Shown: positions 17,862-27,555 of the stretch, in pieces | How positions within the stretch are numbered: position 1 is the first letter of the stretch | Layout: each line of letters begins with the position of its first letter | NCBI GenBank assembly: GCA_028821775.1 | Contig: JAPKFB010000043.1 | Location: 1 to 42,757, forward strand | Origin: Roseibacillus sp. | Lineage (GTDB): Bacteria; Verrucomicrobiota; Verrucomicrobiia; Verrucomicrobiales; Akkermansiaceae | Reading direction: 5' to 3' | Length of the DNA stretch: 42,757 nucleotides | Program-made: the position numbers and the translations under genes | Notes under the pieces: generated by a model | Told to the model about the DNA's origin: nothing | Database searches by the model: none | Seen by the model: the letters and a program-made list of their open reading frames with translations, nothing else

Positions 17862-18875
17862 TCACTCCAACCCTGCGCCCATCGCCGCCACGGTGCGGTC
17901 GATATCCTCGCTCGAAATGTCGAGGTGCGTCACGAACCGCATCGGGTTCCCTTTATAAACGAGAATGCCTTGCCCCGCGAGGTGCTCGATGAGCGCATCA
18001 AGCCGATCAGCTGGCAGCCCCACATAAACCATGTTCGTCTGCACCGCTCCGGGATCAACTTCGCACCCCCCAATCGCCGCCAGTCCTTCCGCCAGTCTCA
18101 GGGCATGGGCGTGATCTTCGGCCAGGCGCTCGATGTGATTCTCCAGGACATAAATTCCCGCTGCCGCGAGAAGGCCCGCTTGGCGCATGCCACCGCCCAA
18201 TACCTTGCGCCAACGCCGCGCGGCCTTGATAAACCCTGCCTTCCCCGCCAGCACCGAACCCACCGGCCCACCCAGCCCCTTCGAGAGACAAATCGAAACA
18301 CTGTCGAATGGAGCGGCAAGCTCTGCTCCTGATCTCCCCGACTTGACCGCCGCGTTGAACAAGCGCGCGCCATCAAGGTGAAGACTCAGTCCACGCCGGT
18401 CCACCAAGGCCCGTGCCTCTTCAGGGTAGCCAGCCGGCAAGACCCGGCCATTGGTGGTGTTCTCCAAGCAGAGCAACCGCGTGCGAGCATAGTGATAATC
18501 GTCGGGCTTGATCAGGCCTTCCACCTTCTCCAAGTCGAGGGTCCCGTCCTCTTCCAAGTTGATCGGCTGGGGCTGAATCCCCCCGAGCGCCGCGCCACCT
18601 CCCCCTTCATAAAGGTAAGTATGCGCCTGCTGGCCTACGATGTATTCGTCTGCGCGCCCACAGTGGGTCAGGAGCGCGCAAAGATTACTTTGTGTTCCGC
18701 TGGCCACAAAGAGAGCCCCTTCCTTCCCTAACATCTCGGCTACCATCGCCTCCAGACGATCCACGGTGGGATCGTCCCGAAAGACATCATCCCCCACCTC
18801 TGCTTCGGCCATGACCCGCCGCATCGCCGGCCCGGGCCTTGTCACCGTATCACTGCGCAGATCGATTACGCTCAT
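17862..18875 (-). CDS. ltaE: Low-specificity L-threonine aldolase
   Basis: This 337-residue fold-type I PLP enzyme cleaves L-threonine or L-allo-threonine to glycine and acetaldehyde. The N-terminal IDLRSDTVTRPGPAMR motif is diagnostic, as is the early VGDDVF..DPTV segment. The PLP lysine is K199 in SICLSKGLGGPVGS, preceded by the LHLDGAR aspartate that contacts the pyridine nitrogen. The length matches the family. It is cytoplasmic and seems to be a single-gene unit, divergent from the cytochrome cluster at 18970. It is not adjacent to threonine synthase, although both lie in the window; a functional link is not implied by position. Confidence 0.93.
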   Translation of the reverse strand: MSVIDLRSDTVTRPGPAMRRVMAEAEVGDDVFRDDPTVDRLEAMVAEMLGKEGALFVASGTQSNLCALLTHCGRADEYIVGQQAHTYLYEGGGGAALGGIQPQPINLEEDGTLDLEKVEGLIKPDDYHYARTRLLCLENTTNGRVLPAGYPEEARALVDRRGLSLHLDGARLFNAAVKSGRSGAELAAPFDSVSICLSKGLGGPVGSVLAGKAGFIKAARRWRKVLGGGMRQAGLLAAAGIYVLENHIERLAEDHAHALRLAEGLAAIGGCEVDPGAVQTNMVYVGLPADRLDALIEHLAGQGILVYKGNPMRFVTHLDISSEDIDRTVAAMGAGLE

Positions 18876-18924
18876 CGTGCTGGATCCTTAGAGGGATCTG
18901 AACCCATTCGCAAGCCTCCCGGGG

Positions 18925-18952
18925 TTGACACCCTTCTTCCGCACGCTTTAAC
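18925..18952 (+). promoter_or_regulatory. Candidate sigma70-type promoter for the PSCyt1 cluster
   Basis: A perfect -35 hexamer TTGACA (18925-18930) is followed after 16 bases by TTTAAC (18947-18952), a 4/6 match to the -10 consensus. Transcription would begin near 18960, ten bases before the ATG at 18970, leaving a very short leader. Confidence 0.5.
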
Positions 18953-18969
18953 AGGGCACCATTTCAACG

Positions 18970-21780
18970 ATGTTCCGGCCGCTTCTTGCCCTCTTCTCTC
19001 TCTCGCTTGCTTTTCCGGCGACTGCCCAGGAGGTCCAATTCAATCGCGACATCCGACCGATTCTCTCCAACAAGTGCTTCTTCTGCCACGGCCCGGACGA
19101 AAAAAAGCGCCAGGCCGACCTCCGCCTCGACCTCCGTGCCGGAGCACTCCTCGATCTGGGTGGCTACGCTGCGGTGGTCCCCGGGCAGCCCGACCAGAGT
19201 AAACTCCTGACCCGCGTCGCACACCAGGATCCCGACGAGCTTATGCCTCCGCCCAAGTCGAAGCGTGCTCGGTTGACCAACGAGGAAGTGCAACTCATCC
19301 GACGATGGATCGAGCAAGGAGCCCAGTATCAAGGCCACTGGGCTTTCGAGCCCATCGCGAAAATCGAGCCTCCCAAATCATGGCCCGGAAATCCCATCGA
19401 TGCTTTCGTCAATGCCCGCCTCAAGAGTGCGCACATCACAGCCTCACCGCCGGCCGAGCGCGCCACTCTCATCCGCCGCCTCACCCTCGATCTCACCGGC
19501 CTCCTCCCGACCCCCGAAGAAACTCAAGCCTTCCTCCACACCAACGATCCTCAGGCCTGGGAGCAACTTGTTGATCGCCTCCTCGCCAGTCCCCACTACG
19601 GCGAACGCTGGGGACGGCATTGGCTCGACCAGGCCCGCTATGCGGACTCGCACGGATATTCCATCGATGGCGCGCGCGCGATGTGGCCCTTCCGCGATTG
19701 GGTCATCAAGGCCCTCAACGACGACATGCCCTTCGATCAGTTCACGATCGAACAACTCGCCGGCGACCTTCTTCCGAACCGGACCAAATCGCAACACGTC
19801 GCCTCCGCCTTCCATCGCAACACCCTGATCAACCAGGAAGGGGGCTCGGACCGCGAGCAATTTCGCGTCGAGTCCGTGATCGATCGCGTCAACACCACAG
19901 GCGCCGTCTGGCTCGGTCTCACCGTTGGCTGCGCGCAATGCCACACCCACAAATTCGACCCCATCCCGCATCGCGAATACTACCAACTCTTTGCCTTCTT
20001 CAACAACACTGAGGATGCCAACAGCACGGGGGCGACCGTGGAGGTGACGGAGTACGAAATCCTCAACAACGCGCCCAAGCCCCTGGCCCCACCCAAAGAC
20101 AGTTCGACCGAACCTGCCAAGTGGAACCCCGTGCGCTACCAGGAACACCTCACCACTTCCGGCGCCCCCTTGAATCTGCTCGGGGACAATTCCCTCCTCG
20201 TCGACAAGTCCGCAACCGCCCATGATGCCTACGAACTCACGACCATCACCTATCTCGACAAGGTTGCGGCCCTCCGCCTTCGTGTCCTCCCAGACAAATC
20301 GCTTCCAAAGAACGGCCCCGGTACAGCAGGAAACGGCAACTTCATCCTCTCCAGGCTCAGAGTCACCGCCCAGGGCAAGGCCGTTCGCATTGTGCGAGCG
20401 TTCGCCGATCACGAGCAACCCGGCTATCCCGTGAGCGCGGTCATCGACAACGACAAGAAGTCCGGCTGGGCCATCAACGTGGATCGTGGACAGAAGGCCT
20501 CCATGAATGCCGAACACGAAGCGATCTTCATTTTCGAGAAACCGATCGAACCCAAGGGCCAATCGATCAAGATCCGCTTGGAGCACGATCACAATGCGAA
20601 CTACCTCGTCGGGCATTTCGCGATCGAGCTCTCCGCCACCATTCCACCGGTTCCGAAGGACCAGCTGGCCGCCGCCGCAAAGCCGCGCAAAGGCAAGGTC
20701 ATGGTGATGAAGGAACTGGCCAAACCCCGTCCCACCTTTGTTCTCACTCGCGGTGACTTTACGCGACCAGACAAGGAGGCGGGTGAAGTCGAACCCGACG
20801 TCCTCTCCCACGTAGAGCCCGCCTTTGAAAAGGGCGATCATCGCCCCACGCGCCTCGATCTCGCCAAGTGGATCGTCGATCCTCGCAATCCGCTCACCCC
20901 CAGGGTCGCCGTGAACCGGATCTGGATGCGCTACTTTGGCCTCGGCCTCGTCGAAACCGAGGAGGATTTCGGTACTCAGGGTTCGCCGCCCTCCCATCCT
21001 GAGCTCCTCGACTATCTTAGCCGGCGCTTTGTGGAGGATGGCTGGTCCCTGAAGAAGCTCCATCGCCTCATCGTGACCAGCGAGGCCTACCAGCGGTCCT
21101 CCGCGGCCCGACCGGACCTCGTGGACAAGGACGCGCCCAATCTCCTCCTGGCCCGCCAAAGTCGCATTCGCCTCGACGCCGAAATCGTGCGCGACGCCGC
21201 ACTGAGCGCGAGTGGTTTGCTTGCGGCCAGGATCGGTGGTCCCGGGGTTTATCCTCCCCAACCGGCGGGCATCTACGCCTTCACCCAGAACAGGAAAAGC
21301 TGGAAGACCAGCACCGGTCCTGATCGCTATCGGCGCACGATTTACACCTTCTTTTATCGCAGCGCCCCTTACCCCATGCTCTCGACCTTTGACGCGCCGG
21401 ATTTTCAAACAACCTGCACTCGTCGCGTGCGATCAAACACTCCTCTCCAGGCCCTGACCGTTGCCAACGACCCCGCCTTCCTCGAACTGGCGCAAGGCCT
21501 GGCCGAGCGGGTCCTGCGCGAAGTGTCCCCCGACATCGATAAGCGCATCGAACGGGCCTTCCTTCTCGCTCTCTGCCGCCTGCCCGGCAGCGAAGAGCTC
21601 AGCATCCTCCGCGATTACTATCACGCCCAAGCCGCCGACTTCGCCACCGACGCCGCAAGCGCCAGCCACTTGGCGACCGAGGCCATGCGGGCAGGACCGC
21701 AACCCTACACCGATGCGGCCGCCTTCGTCTGCGTCACCCGGGTCATTCTCAACACCGACAACTTCATCACGCGCGAATGA
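18970..21780 (+). CDS. PSCyt1/DUF1549/DUF1553 planctomycete-type cytochrome protein
   Basis: The product has 936 residues with a signal peptide (1-20). The PSCyt1 haem c site is C36-F-F-C39-H40 in SNKCFFCHGPDE. DUF1549 spans about 135-345 and contains a second C321-A-Q-C324-H325 motif (VGCAQCHTHKFDPI). A beta-rich insert with a discoidin/PSD-like pattern lies around 400-560. DUF1553 (about 625-930) follows, with the LVVNRIW-type segment VAVNRIWMRYFGLGLV. This protein type is almost confined to PVC bacteria and is nearly always paired with a DUF1501 protein, as here. The pair is thought to act in the envelope, perhaps in oxidative attack on complex glycans, but the reaction is not established. 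Its TGA overlaps the next ATG (ATGA), showing translational coupling. Confidence 0.93.
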   Translation: MFRPLLALFSLSLAFPATAQEVQFNRDIRPILSNKCFFCHGPDEKKRQADLRLDLRAGALLDLGGYAAVVPGQPDQSKLLTRVAHQDPDELMPPPKSKRARLTNEEVQLIRRWIEQGAQYQGHWAFEPIAKIEPPKSWPGNPIDAFVNARLKSAHITASPPAERATLIRRLTLDLTGLLPTPEETQAFLHTNDPQAWEQLVDRLLASPHYGERWGRHWLDQARYADSHGYSIDGARAMWPFRDWVIKALNDDMPFDQFTIEQLAGDLLPNRTKSQHVASAFHRNTLINQEGGSDREQFRVESVIDRVNTTGAVWLGLTVGCAQCHTHKFDPIPHREYYQLFAFFNNTEDANSTGATVEVTEYEILNNAPKPLAPPKDSSTEPAKWNPVRYQEHLTTSGAPLNLLGDNSLLVDKSATAHDAYELTTITYLDKVAALRLRVLPDKSLPKNGPGTAGNGNFILSRLRVTAQGKAVRIVRAFADHEQPGYPVSAVIDNDKKSGWAINVDRGQKASMNAEHEAIFIFEKPIEPKGQSIKIRLEHDHNANYLVGHFAIELSATIPPVPKDQLAAAAKPRKGKVMVMKELAKPRPTFVLTRGDFTRPDKEAGEVEPDVLSHVEPAFEKGDHRPTRLDLAKWIVDPRNPLTPRVAVNRIWMRYFGLGLVETEEDFGTQGSPPSHPELLDYLSRRFVEDGWSLKKLHRLIVTSEAYQRSSAARPDLVDKDAPNLLLARQSRIRLDAEIVRDAALSASGLLAARIGGPGVYPPQPAGIYAFTQNRKSWKTSTGPDRYRRTIYTFFYRSAPYPMLSTFDAPDFQTTCTRRVRSNTPLQALTVANDPAFLELAQGLAERVLREVSPDIDKRIERAFLLALCRLPGSEELSILRDYYHAQAADFATDAASASHLATEAMRAGPQPYTDAAAFVCVTRVILNTDNFITRE

Positions 21781-23222
21781 ACGATCTTGAATCCCGCTGG
21801 CTCGCCGAGAGCACCCGCCGGCACTTCTTCCGCAATTGCGGGGTGGGCCTGGGGTCGATCGCACTCAATGCGATGCTCGGCCAGTTGCAGGCCAAACACA
21901 CGCCCCTCATTCATCCGGCCCACCCGATGGGGGCGCGCACCCCTCCGCTCCCTGGCAAGGCCAAGAATGTGATCTTCCTTCACATGGCAGGCGCACCAAG
22001 CCAACTGGAACTCTTCGAAGACAAACCCAGGCTCCGCGAGTTTCACGGTAAGATTCCTCCCAAGAGTCTGATGGAAGGTAAACGCTTCGCCTTTCTCAAG
22101 GGCAACGAAACGCTCCTCGGAAACACCCGATCTTTCGAAACCTATGGCGAGTGCAGGATGACGCTGAGCGATCAGATCCCGCATCACCGCAAGATCGTCG
22201 ACGAGGTCGTCTGGTTGCGCGGAATGAGCACCGATGTCTTCAACCACGGCCCCGCCAAGCTCTTCATGAACACCGGCTTTCAGGCTCCGGGACGCCCCAG
22301 CATGGGTGCGTGGGTGACCTACGGATTGGGGTGCGAGTCCGACAGCCTGCCGGGATTCGTCGTTCTGCAAAGCGGCCCCCGCGGACCGCGGGCCGGCAAT
22401 TCGCTCTGGGCCAGCGGCTTTCTTCCGACTTCCTTTCAGGGCGTTCCCTTCCGGGGCAAGGGCGACCCGATTCTGCACCTACGCAGCCCGGAAGGAATGA
22501 CGCGCGCACGCGAACGCAAGTTTTACGACACCGTGGGCGCCCTCAATCGCGCCCGACTCGAGGAAACAGGTGACCCCGAGATTCTTACCCGTCTCAATGC
22601 CTATGAGATGGCCTACCGCATGCAGACGAGCGCACCGGAACTCATGGACCTCGGCCAGGAGAAGCAACACACCCTCGACAGCTATGGCGTAAAACCCGGG
22701 GAGGCATCCTTTGCCTCCAACTGTCTCCTGGCCCGTCGCCTGGTCGAACGTGGAGTGCGCTTCGTGCAACTCTATCACACCAACTGGGATAGCCATGGCG
22801 GCCCGGGCGAAAATCTGAACAAGGATTTTGAAAAAGTCTGCCAGGACGTGGATCAGGCCAGCGCGGCCCTCGTCCTCGACTTGAAGGCTCGCGGCCTCCT
22901 GGAGGACACCCTCGTCATTTGGGGAGGGGAATTCGGCCGCACTCCGATGGGAGAAAATCGCAAGACGGTGGGTCGCGATCACCACATCGAGGCCTTCACG
23001 ATGTGGATGGCCGGTGCCGGCCTGAAGAGAGGATACATCCACGGAGAAACCGACGAATTGGGATTTGGCACCGTAAGTGGCAAGGTTCATGTCCACGATC
23101 TTCACGCCACCCTTCTCCACCTCCTCGGCTTCGATCACGAACAACTAACCTATCGCTTCCAAGGCCGGGATTTCCGGCTCACCGATGTGCACGGAAAGGT
23201 CGTGAAGGAGATCCTGGCGTAG
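21777..23222 (+). CDS. DUF1501 family protein (sulfatase-fold, Tat-like signal)
   Basis: The product has 481 residues. Residues 12-35 (TRRHFFRNCGVGLGSIAL) look like a twin-arginine signal, though the match is not perfect. The DUF1501 body belongs to the alkaline-phosphatase/sulfatase superfamily, with AKNVIFLHMAGAPSQLELFEDKP at the N-terminal strand, NWDSHGG in the middle, and GEFGRTP and GRDHH towards the C-terminus. These supply the usual metal-binding Asp/His/Asn residues. It overlaps the PSCyt1 gene by four bases, the standard arrangement for this pair in PVC genomes. Its substrate is unknown. Export folded through Tat fits a metalloprotein, which is inference. Confidence 0.93.
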   Translation: MNDLESRWLAESTRRHFFRNCGVGLGSIALNAMLGQLQAKHTPLIHPAHPMGARTPPLPGKAKNVIFLHMAGAPSQLELFEDKPRLREFHGKIPPKSLMEGKRFAFLKGNETLLGNTRSFETYGECRMTLSDQIPHHRKIVDEVVWLRGMSTDVFNHGPAKLFMNTGFQAPGRPSMGAWVTYGLGCESDSLPGFVVLQSGPRGPRAGNSLWASGFLPTSFQGVPFRGKGDPILHLRSPEGMTRARERKFYDTVGALNRARLEETGDPEILTRLNAYEMAYRMQTSAPELMDLGQEKQHTLDSYGVKPGEASFASNCLLARRLVERGVRFVQLYHTNWDSHGGPGENLNKDFEKVCQDVDQASAALVLDLKARGLLEDTLVIWGGEFGRTPMGENRKTVGRDHHIEAFTMWMAGAGLKRGYIHGETDELGFGTVSGKVHVHDLHATLLHLLGFDHEQLTYRFQGRDFRLTDVHGKVVKEILA

Positions 23223-23293
23223 CCTCAGCGAGACCCCGCAACGCCACGTGTTCCTTCTTGTTCCAAGTGGGTCAGGCCGTAGCATTGAATCCA

Positions 23294-26137
23294 ATGCGCA
23301 TGTTGTCCTTCACCCTTCTGGCGTGTGCGCTGCCTGCCGCCGCAAACCCGGTCCTCATCCGTGAGACCGAACCACTGACCCCGGAGCAGGAACACGAGGC
23401 GCTGACGGTTTGCGACGGATTCGAGATTCAGCTCTTCGCTTCGGAACCCATGATCAACAAGCCGATCAATCTCGCATGGGACCAGCGTGGCCGGCTCTGG
23501 GTCTCTTCAACGGTCGAGTATCCCTATGCTGCAAAGAAGGATCGCTGGTCCGACGCCAAGGGAACCTCGGTGCGCGGAAGCAGGGATGCGATCAAGATTC
23601 TTGAAGACACCAATGGTGATGGAAAGGCCGACAAGGCGATCGATTTTGCGGACCAGCTGAACATCCCCACCGGTGTTCTCCCCTGGCACAAACCGGAACA
23701 CAAGGGCGGTTGCATTGCATGGAGCATTCCCAATATTTGGTACTTCGCGGATACCGACGGCAGCGGGACATGCGATCATCGCGAAGTTCTCTTCGGACCG
23801 CTCGGCTACGAACGGGACACCCATGGAATGTGTTCCAGCTTTCGCCTCGGCCCCGACGGCTGGGTCTACGCCACCCATGGGTTCAACAACACGAGCAAGG
23901 CGGTGGCGCGCGGCGGATCGACGGTGGAGATGAACTCCGGCAACGTTTTTCGCTTTCAGCCGGACGGTTCCCGCATCGAGATCTGGTCCCGCGGACAGGT
24001 GAACCCGTTCGGCTTGTGCTTCGACCGGCGCGGCAATCTCTACAGCGCCGATTGTCACAGCTCCCCGATCTACCAACTCCTGCGCGGCGCCTTCTACCCA
24101 AGTTTTGGCAAGCCCCATGACGGGATAGGATTTGGCCCCGCCATGATCGAGCACACCCATGGCTCCACCGGAATCTGTGGCATCACCTATCTCGATCGGG
24201 GGGTGTGGGGGACCGAATGGAACGATCACATCCTCATCGGCAATCCGGTCACCTCGCGTGTGAACCATGACCGCATTGAGTTCGCCGGAAGCACGCCCAA
24301 GGCGAAAAAGGAAGCTGATTTCATCACCAGCAAGGATCCCTGGTTCCGCCCGGTGGATCTCTGCCTTGGTGGTGACGGTGCACTCTATGTGGCCGATTTT
24401 TACAACCGCATCATTGGTCACTACGAAGTTCCCCTTGAACATCCCGGCCGGGATCGCAAAAGAGGCCGCATTTGGAGGATTGTTAAAGGGAAAGGAAGGG
24501 CGGCACCTGGACCGATGGAGATCCCAACCCTCTCCCCAAATCCGATCGATGACCTGAAGTCCAAGTCGGCCTTCGTCCGCCGGGCAGCGGCTTCCCACTT
24601 TCAGCAAGCTCCCAAACGGGCGGCCTTGAGGCCACTTCTTCAATTGCACGAGGAAACCCCGAGCGATGATTCCCACCTCAGGCATGTCGCCCTGATGGCC
24701 ATCCGGGAGCACCTCAAGCTGCCGGGGGCCTTCGACGGCCCTGCGACCACGAAGTTGATTCCCAACCGCCTCCTTCTCGCCGTTTCCTCTCCCGACAGTT
24801 CCGCCTTGCTCATGAATCGTCTTGAGAACCTTCTCCAAGGGTCTGACCAGATTCCGATTCTGAAGCACATCGCCCGCCATGGTTCAGCGGAAACCGTAAC
24901 CTCCGCAATCACGCTAGCACGCAACCAACAAGCGGGAGACCTCCTCGCTCGGAACGAACGATTGCAGGCCTTGGTCCAGGGCCTGGAGGAGCGAGGCCAG
25001 CTCAAGCCCCATCCCGATTTGGTGGGCTGGGGTCAGAAGCTAGCGCGTCGCATTCTGCAAGAGAGCGGAGATCCCTCCTGGAGTCCGCGACCACACCCTT
25101 CTGACCCGACCTCCCCTTTCCCTTGGAACATTCAGAGGCGCTCCTGCCGCGACGGCAAGAGCGTCACGGTCATCTCCAGTCTCCCTTATACCGGCAAGCG
25201 CACCGAAGCCCTTACCGGAATTTTACGCAGCAAGCCCTTCGCCGCCCCGGCGAAACTGAGCTTCTGGCTCTGCGGCCACCGCGGGTATCCGAAGCAAACT
25301 GCTCACAACAAAAACCTCGTCCGCCTGATCCACGTGAAGACGGGAGAGGAACTTCATCGCGCATTTCCTCCCCGAAACGACGTCGCGCAAGAGATCAGCT
25401 GGCATCTCTCCGCAGCAGCGGGTCAGGAAGTACAATTGGAAGTGGTCGATGGCGACCAGGCGAGTGCCTACGCCTGGCTTGCAATTACGAGGATCGAGCC
25501 GGCGGTCGCCAAGGTGAGTTCCTTCGACCATGCCAACGCGCGTGCGAAAGCCCTGCCGCAACTTGCCGCTCTCCTCAAGGTCACCGCCCCCATCGATCTG
25601 CGCGATCAACTGAGGCCCTACCTTCCCCCCTCACCAGCTCCGGCACCGATGGCCGTTTCTGCAAAGGAACGCGCGCGGCTCGACCATCTGATCACGACCC
25701 GCACAGCTGCCTTTGCAAGAGCCAAACCCGAAGCCTCCAAGGGAGCGGCTCTCTTTGCGAAGCACTGCGCCAGCTGCCATCAAATCAGCGGCAAGGGAGC
25801 GCTCCTGGGCCCGCAACTTGACGGGATCGGCGCCCGGGGAGTGGAGCGCTTGTGCCAGGACATCCTCGACCCCAACCGCAACGTTGATTTCCACTTCCAC
25901 ATCACCACTCTCACCCTCAAGGATCAATCGCAGATCACTGGTTTCGTGCGGGGGGAATCGGGAGCGGTCATCCTTCTCATCGATGCCGCCGGAAAGGAAC
26001 ACCGGCTCCAAAAGAGCGCGATCGCATCCAAGAACTCCCCTCCCCTTTCCTTCATGCCTCCAGGATTTGAGAAGGCCCTTGCCGAAAGCGAATTCAACGA
26101 CCTCCTGAGCTGGCTCCTTCAACAGAAGACCAACTGA
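23294..26137 (+). CDS. PVC-type membrane-bound dehydrogenase propeller with C-terminal haem c (CxxCH)
   Basis: Starting at ATG 23294 (ATG 23300 is a close alternative), the product has 947 residues with a signal peptide ending PAAANP. The open frame extends far upstream inside the DUF1501 gene, but that part is a shadow. Residues about 25-400 form the PVC-specific dehydrogenase propeller (FEIQLFASEPMINKPINLAW, then DTNGDGKADK and DGWVYATHGFNN). A HEAT-like helical region (about 415-590) and a beta-sandwich (about 615-740) follow. The C-terminal haem-binding domain contains C825-A-S-C828-H829, with a later SFMPPG that may provide the axial Met. Such proteins are probably periplasmic oxidoreductases passing electrons to c-type cytochromes; the substrate is unknown. 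It lies 71 bases after the DUF1501 gene and probably shares its transcript. Confidence 0.9.
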   Translation: MRMLSFTLLACALPAAANPVLIRETEPLTPEQEHEALTVCDGFEIQLFASEPMINKPINLAWDQRGRLWVSSTVEYPYAAKKDRWSDAKGTSVRGSRDAIKILEDTNGDGKADKAIDFADQLNIPTGVLPWHKPEHKGGCIAWSIPNIWYFADTDGSGTCDHREVLFGPLGYERDTHGMCSSFRLGPDGWVYATHGFNNTSKAVARGGSTVEMNSGNVFRFQPDGSRIEIWSRGQVNPFGLCFDRRGNLYSADCHSSPIYQLLRGAFYPSFGKPHDGIGFGPAMIEHTHGSTGICGITYLDRGVWGTEWNDHILIGNPVTSRVNHDRIEFAGSTPKAKKEADFITSKDPWFRPVDLCLGGDGALYVADFYNRIIGHYEVPLEHPGRDRKRGRIWRIVKGKGRAAPGPMEIPTLSPNPIDDLKSKSAFVRRAAASHFQQAPKRAALRPLLQLHEETPSDDSHLRHVALMAIREHLKLPGAFDGPATTKLIPNRLLLAVSSPDSSALLMNRLENLLQGSDQIPILKHIARHGSAETVTSAITLARNQQAGDLLARNERLQALVQGLEERGQLKPHPDLVGWGQKLARRILQESGDPSWSPRPHPSDPTSPFPWNIQRRSCRDGKSVTVISSLPYTGKRTEALTGILRSKPFAAPAKLSFWLCGHRGYPKQTAHNKNLVRLIHVKTGEELHRAFPPRNDVAQEISWHLSAAAGQEVQLEVVDGDQASAYAWLAITRIEPAVAKVSSFDHANARAKALPQLAALLKVTAPIDLRDQLRPYLPPSPAPAPMAVSAKERARLDHLITTRTAAFARAKPEASKGAALFAKHCASCHQISGKGALLGPQLDGIGARGVERLCQDILDPNRNVDFHFHITTLTLKDQSQITGFVRGESGAVILLIDAAGKEHRLQKSAIASKNSPPLSFMPPGFEKALAESEFNDLLSWLLQQKTN

Positions 26138-26180
26138 GCAGGCTCGCGAATGCTTCGAGCCTAACCCCCACTCGCCGCCC

Positions 26181-27086
26181 CTACCATTTTGCGCCCCTGG
26201 GCTTTGCTCCACGCGCCAGGGTTTTCACCGAGTAGAGTGATTTGCGCGCGGTGATAAAGAGAGTGTCGTAGTTTTCCCCGCCGAAGCAAACATTGGCCGG
26301 ATGCTCGGGTGTTGCGATCAGGCCCATCTTCTTGCCGTCCGGGTCGAAAACGTGGATGCCACCCCTGGCAGTGGTGTAGAGATTGCCCTTGGTGTCGATG
26401 CACATTCCGTCACAACGAACATCGATCTCAAAGAGCGGCTCCCCGAGCGGACCGCTGTCCACCACCTTGAAGGCGCGAATCTTTCCGACTTTACCCGTGT
26501 CCGCAATGTAGACCCGCTTCTCGTCCGGTGAAAAGGCGATCCCGTTCGGCATATCGTGTCCCTTGTAGAGAACGGAAACCACTCCGCTCTTGGGCTCAAA
26601 CTTGTAAACCCACTTGCCTTCCACTCCAGCCGGACGACCACGAAGTCCATAGCTGGGATCCGTAAACCAGATCGATCCGTCAGCCCGAATGGCGAGGTCG
26701 TTGGGTGAGTTGAACTTCTTGCCATCGAACTTGTCTGCGAGAACGGTGATCTTCCCCTTCGCATCGGTGCGGATAATGTTGCGGCCTCCGTGTTGGCAGG
26801 AGAGGAGGTTTCCCTTGAGATCGAGGATGTTCCCGTTCGACTGCTCGATCTTGCGATACTCCTTCAGCCCACCTTCCTTGCTCCACTGCATCTGGCGGCT
26901 GTTCGGGATGTCGCTGAAGACCACCATCTTCTTGGAAGGGATCCAAACCGGACCTTCGGTGAAAACCATATCGCCGCCGATCTTCTCGACCTTGGCCTCG
27001 GGAGAAATAATCTTGGCGAGTTTCTCGTGGTGATCTGCGAGTGCGGGGAGCGCAACAGTGAGAAGGAGTGGCAGGGCGAGTTTCAT
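26181..27086 (-). CDS. Secreted SMP-30/gluconolactonase-like protein
   Basis: The product has 301 residues with a signal peptide (1-17, ending PALA). It is a six-bladed propeller of the SMP-30/gluconolactonase/LRE family. The divalent metal site seen in the family can be traced: E44 in FTEGPVW, N181 in MPNGIAFSPDE and D226 in RCDGMCID; N129 in NSPND matches the substrate-side Asn. Such enzymes hydrolyse sugar lactones, and exported members are common in PVC genomes. The true substrate is not shown by sequence. It converges with the dehydrogenase gene ending at 26137, 43 bases away. Confidence 0.9.
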   Translation of the reverse strand: MKLALPLLLTVALPALADHHEKLAKIISPEAKVEKIGGDMVFTEGPVWIPSKKMVVFSDIPNSRQMQWSKEGGLKEYRKIEQSNGNILDLKGNLLSCQHGGRNIIRTDAKGKITVLADKFDGKKFNSPNDLAIRADGSIWFTDPSYGLRGRPAGVEGKWVYKFEPKSGVVSVLYKGHDMPNGIAFSPDEKRVYIADTGKVGKIRAFKVVDSGPLGEPLFEIDVRCDGMCIDTKGNLYTTARGGIHVFDPDGKKMGLIATPEHPANVCFGGENYDTLFITARKSLYSVKTLARGAKPRGAKW

Positions 27087-27250
27087 GGAAGGATCTTGAA
27101 ACGAGGCTGCGGGTCAAGGCAATGCCCTTATTTCGGGCCCTTCGTTCCAATTCGTCGACATTCGGGTGCATGCTCCTCTTCTCGAGGGGCCTGACCTTCA
27201 CGCAGATCGGGAGAAATTTCCCGCACGGACCGGTCATCACCGAGCTCCCG

Positions 27251-27456
27251 CTACGGCCACGGCCGCTCGTTCTTGTCCTGGCACCACAGCATGATCAGGG
27301 TCGCGCGGCGTGAGTCGCTGACAAGGCAGGCAATCTCCTTTTCGACCTCGATCGCGTCAGTTTCTCATGCTTGGCGATTCGCTTGACCGCATCGACATGA
27401 TAGTAGCGATGCATGAGCGTCTCTTGCTCGATTCGAATGAGCCGAGGTTGCGCCAT
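27251..27456 (-). pseudogene. Small frameshifted ORF, likely relic, in the 27087-27555 gap
   Basis: In the 469-base gap between the gluconolactonase and MMPL genes, a minus-strand reading from ATG 27456 gives good coding sequence (IEQETLMHRYYHVDAVKRIAKHEKLT). It loses sense near 27355, and another frame then continues (AIEVEKEIACLVSDSRRATLIMLWCQDKNE) to a TAG at 27251. A single-base deletion would join the two into about 68 residues. The family is not recognised. It may be a short degenerate gene or chance. The rest of the gap shows no feature. Confidence 0.3.
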
Positions 27457-27555
27457 CGCGTCGGGGTTCGAACGACCGGGACCAGAAAGGCCTTCATCCC
27501 CAAGGGGACACCCAATTCGAGAATCTCTTGGAAATTCGCTCCTGCTCCCAGGAAC

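Noticed and set aside
10912..18875. Threonine synthase and threonine aldolase as a pathway cluster
   Set aside because: They are 6 kb apart with unrelated genes between, so no shared regulation is supported.
19444..21408. 654-codon minus-strand open frame
   Set aside because: Antisense to the PSCyt1/DUF1549 gene, with no recognisable domain; a product of high GC.
22919..23293. 125-codon N-terminal extension of the haem dehydrogenase gene
   Set aside because: Overlaps the DUF1501 gene in another frame; the signal peptide begins at 23294.
27340..27370. A third in-frame TGA in the 27251-27456 relic as another selenocysteine
   Set aside because: The sequence upstream of that TGA in the same frame does not look coding; a frameshift explains the data better.
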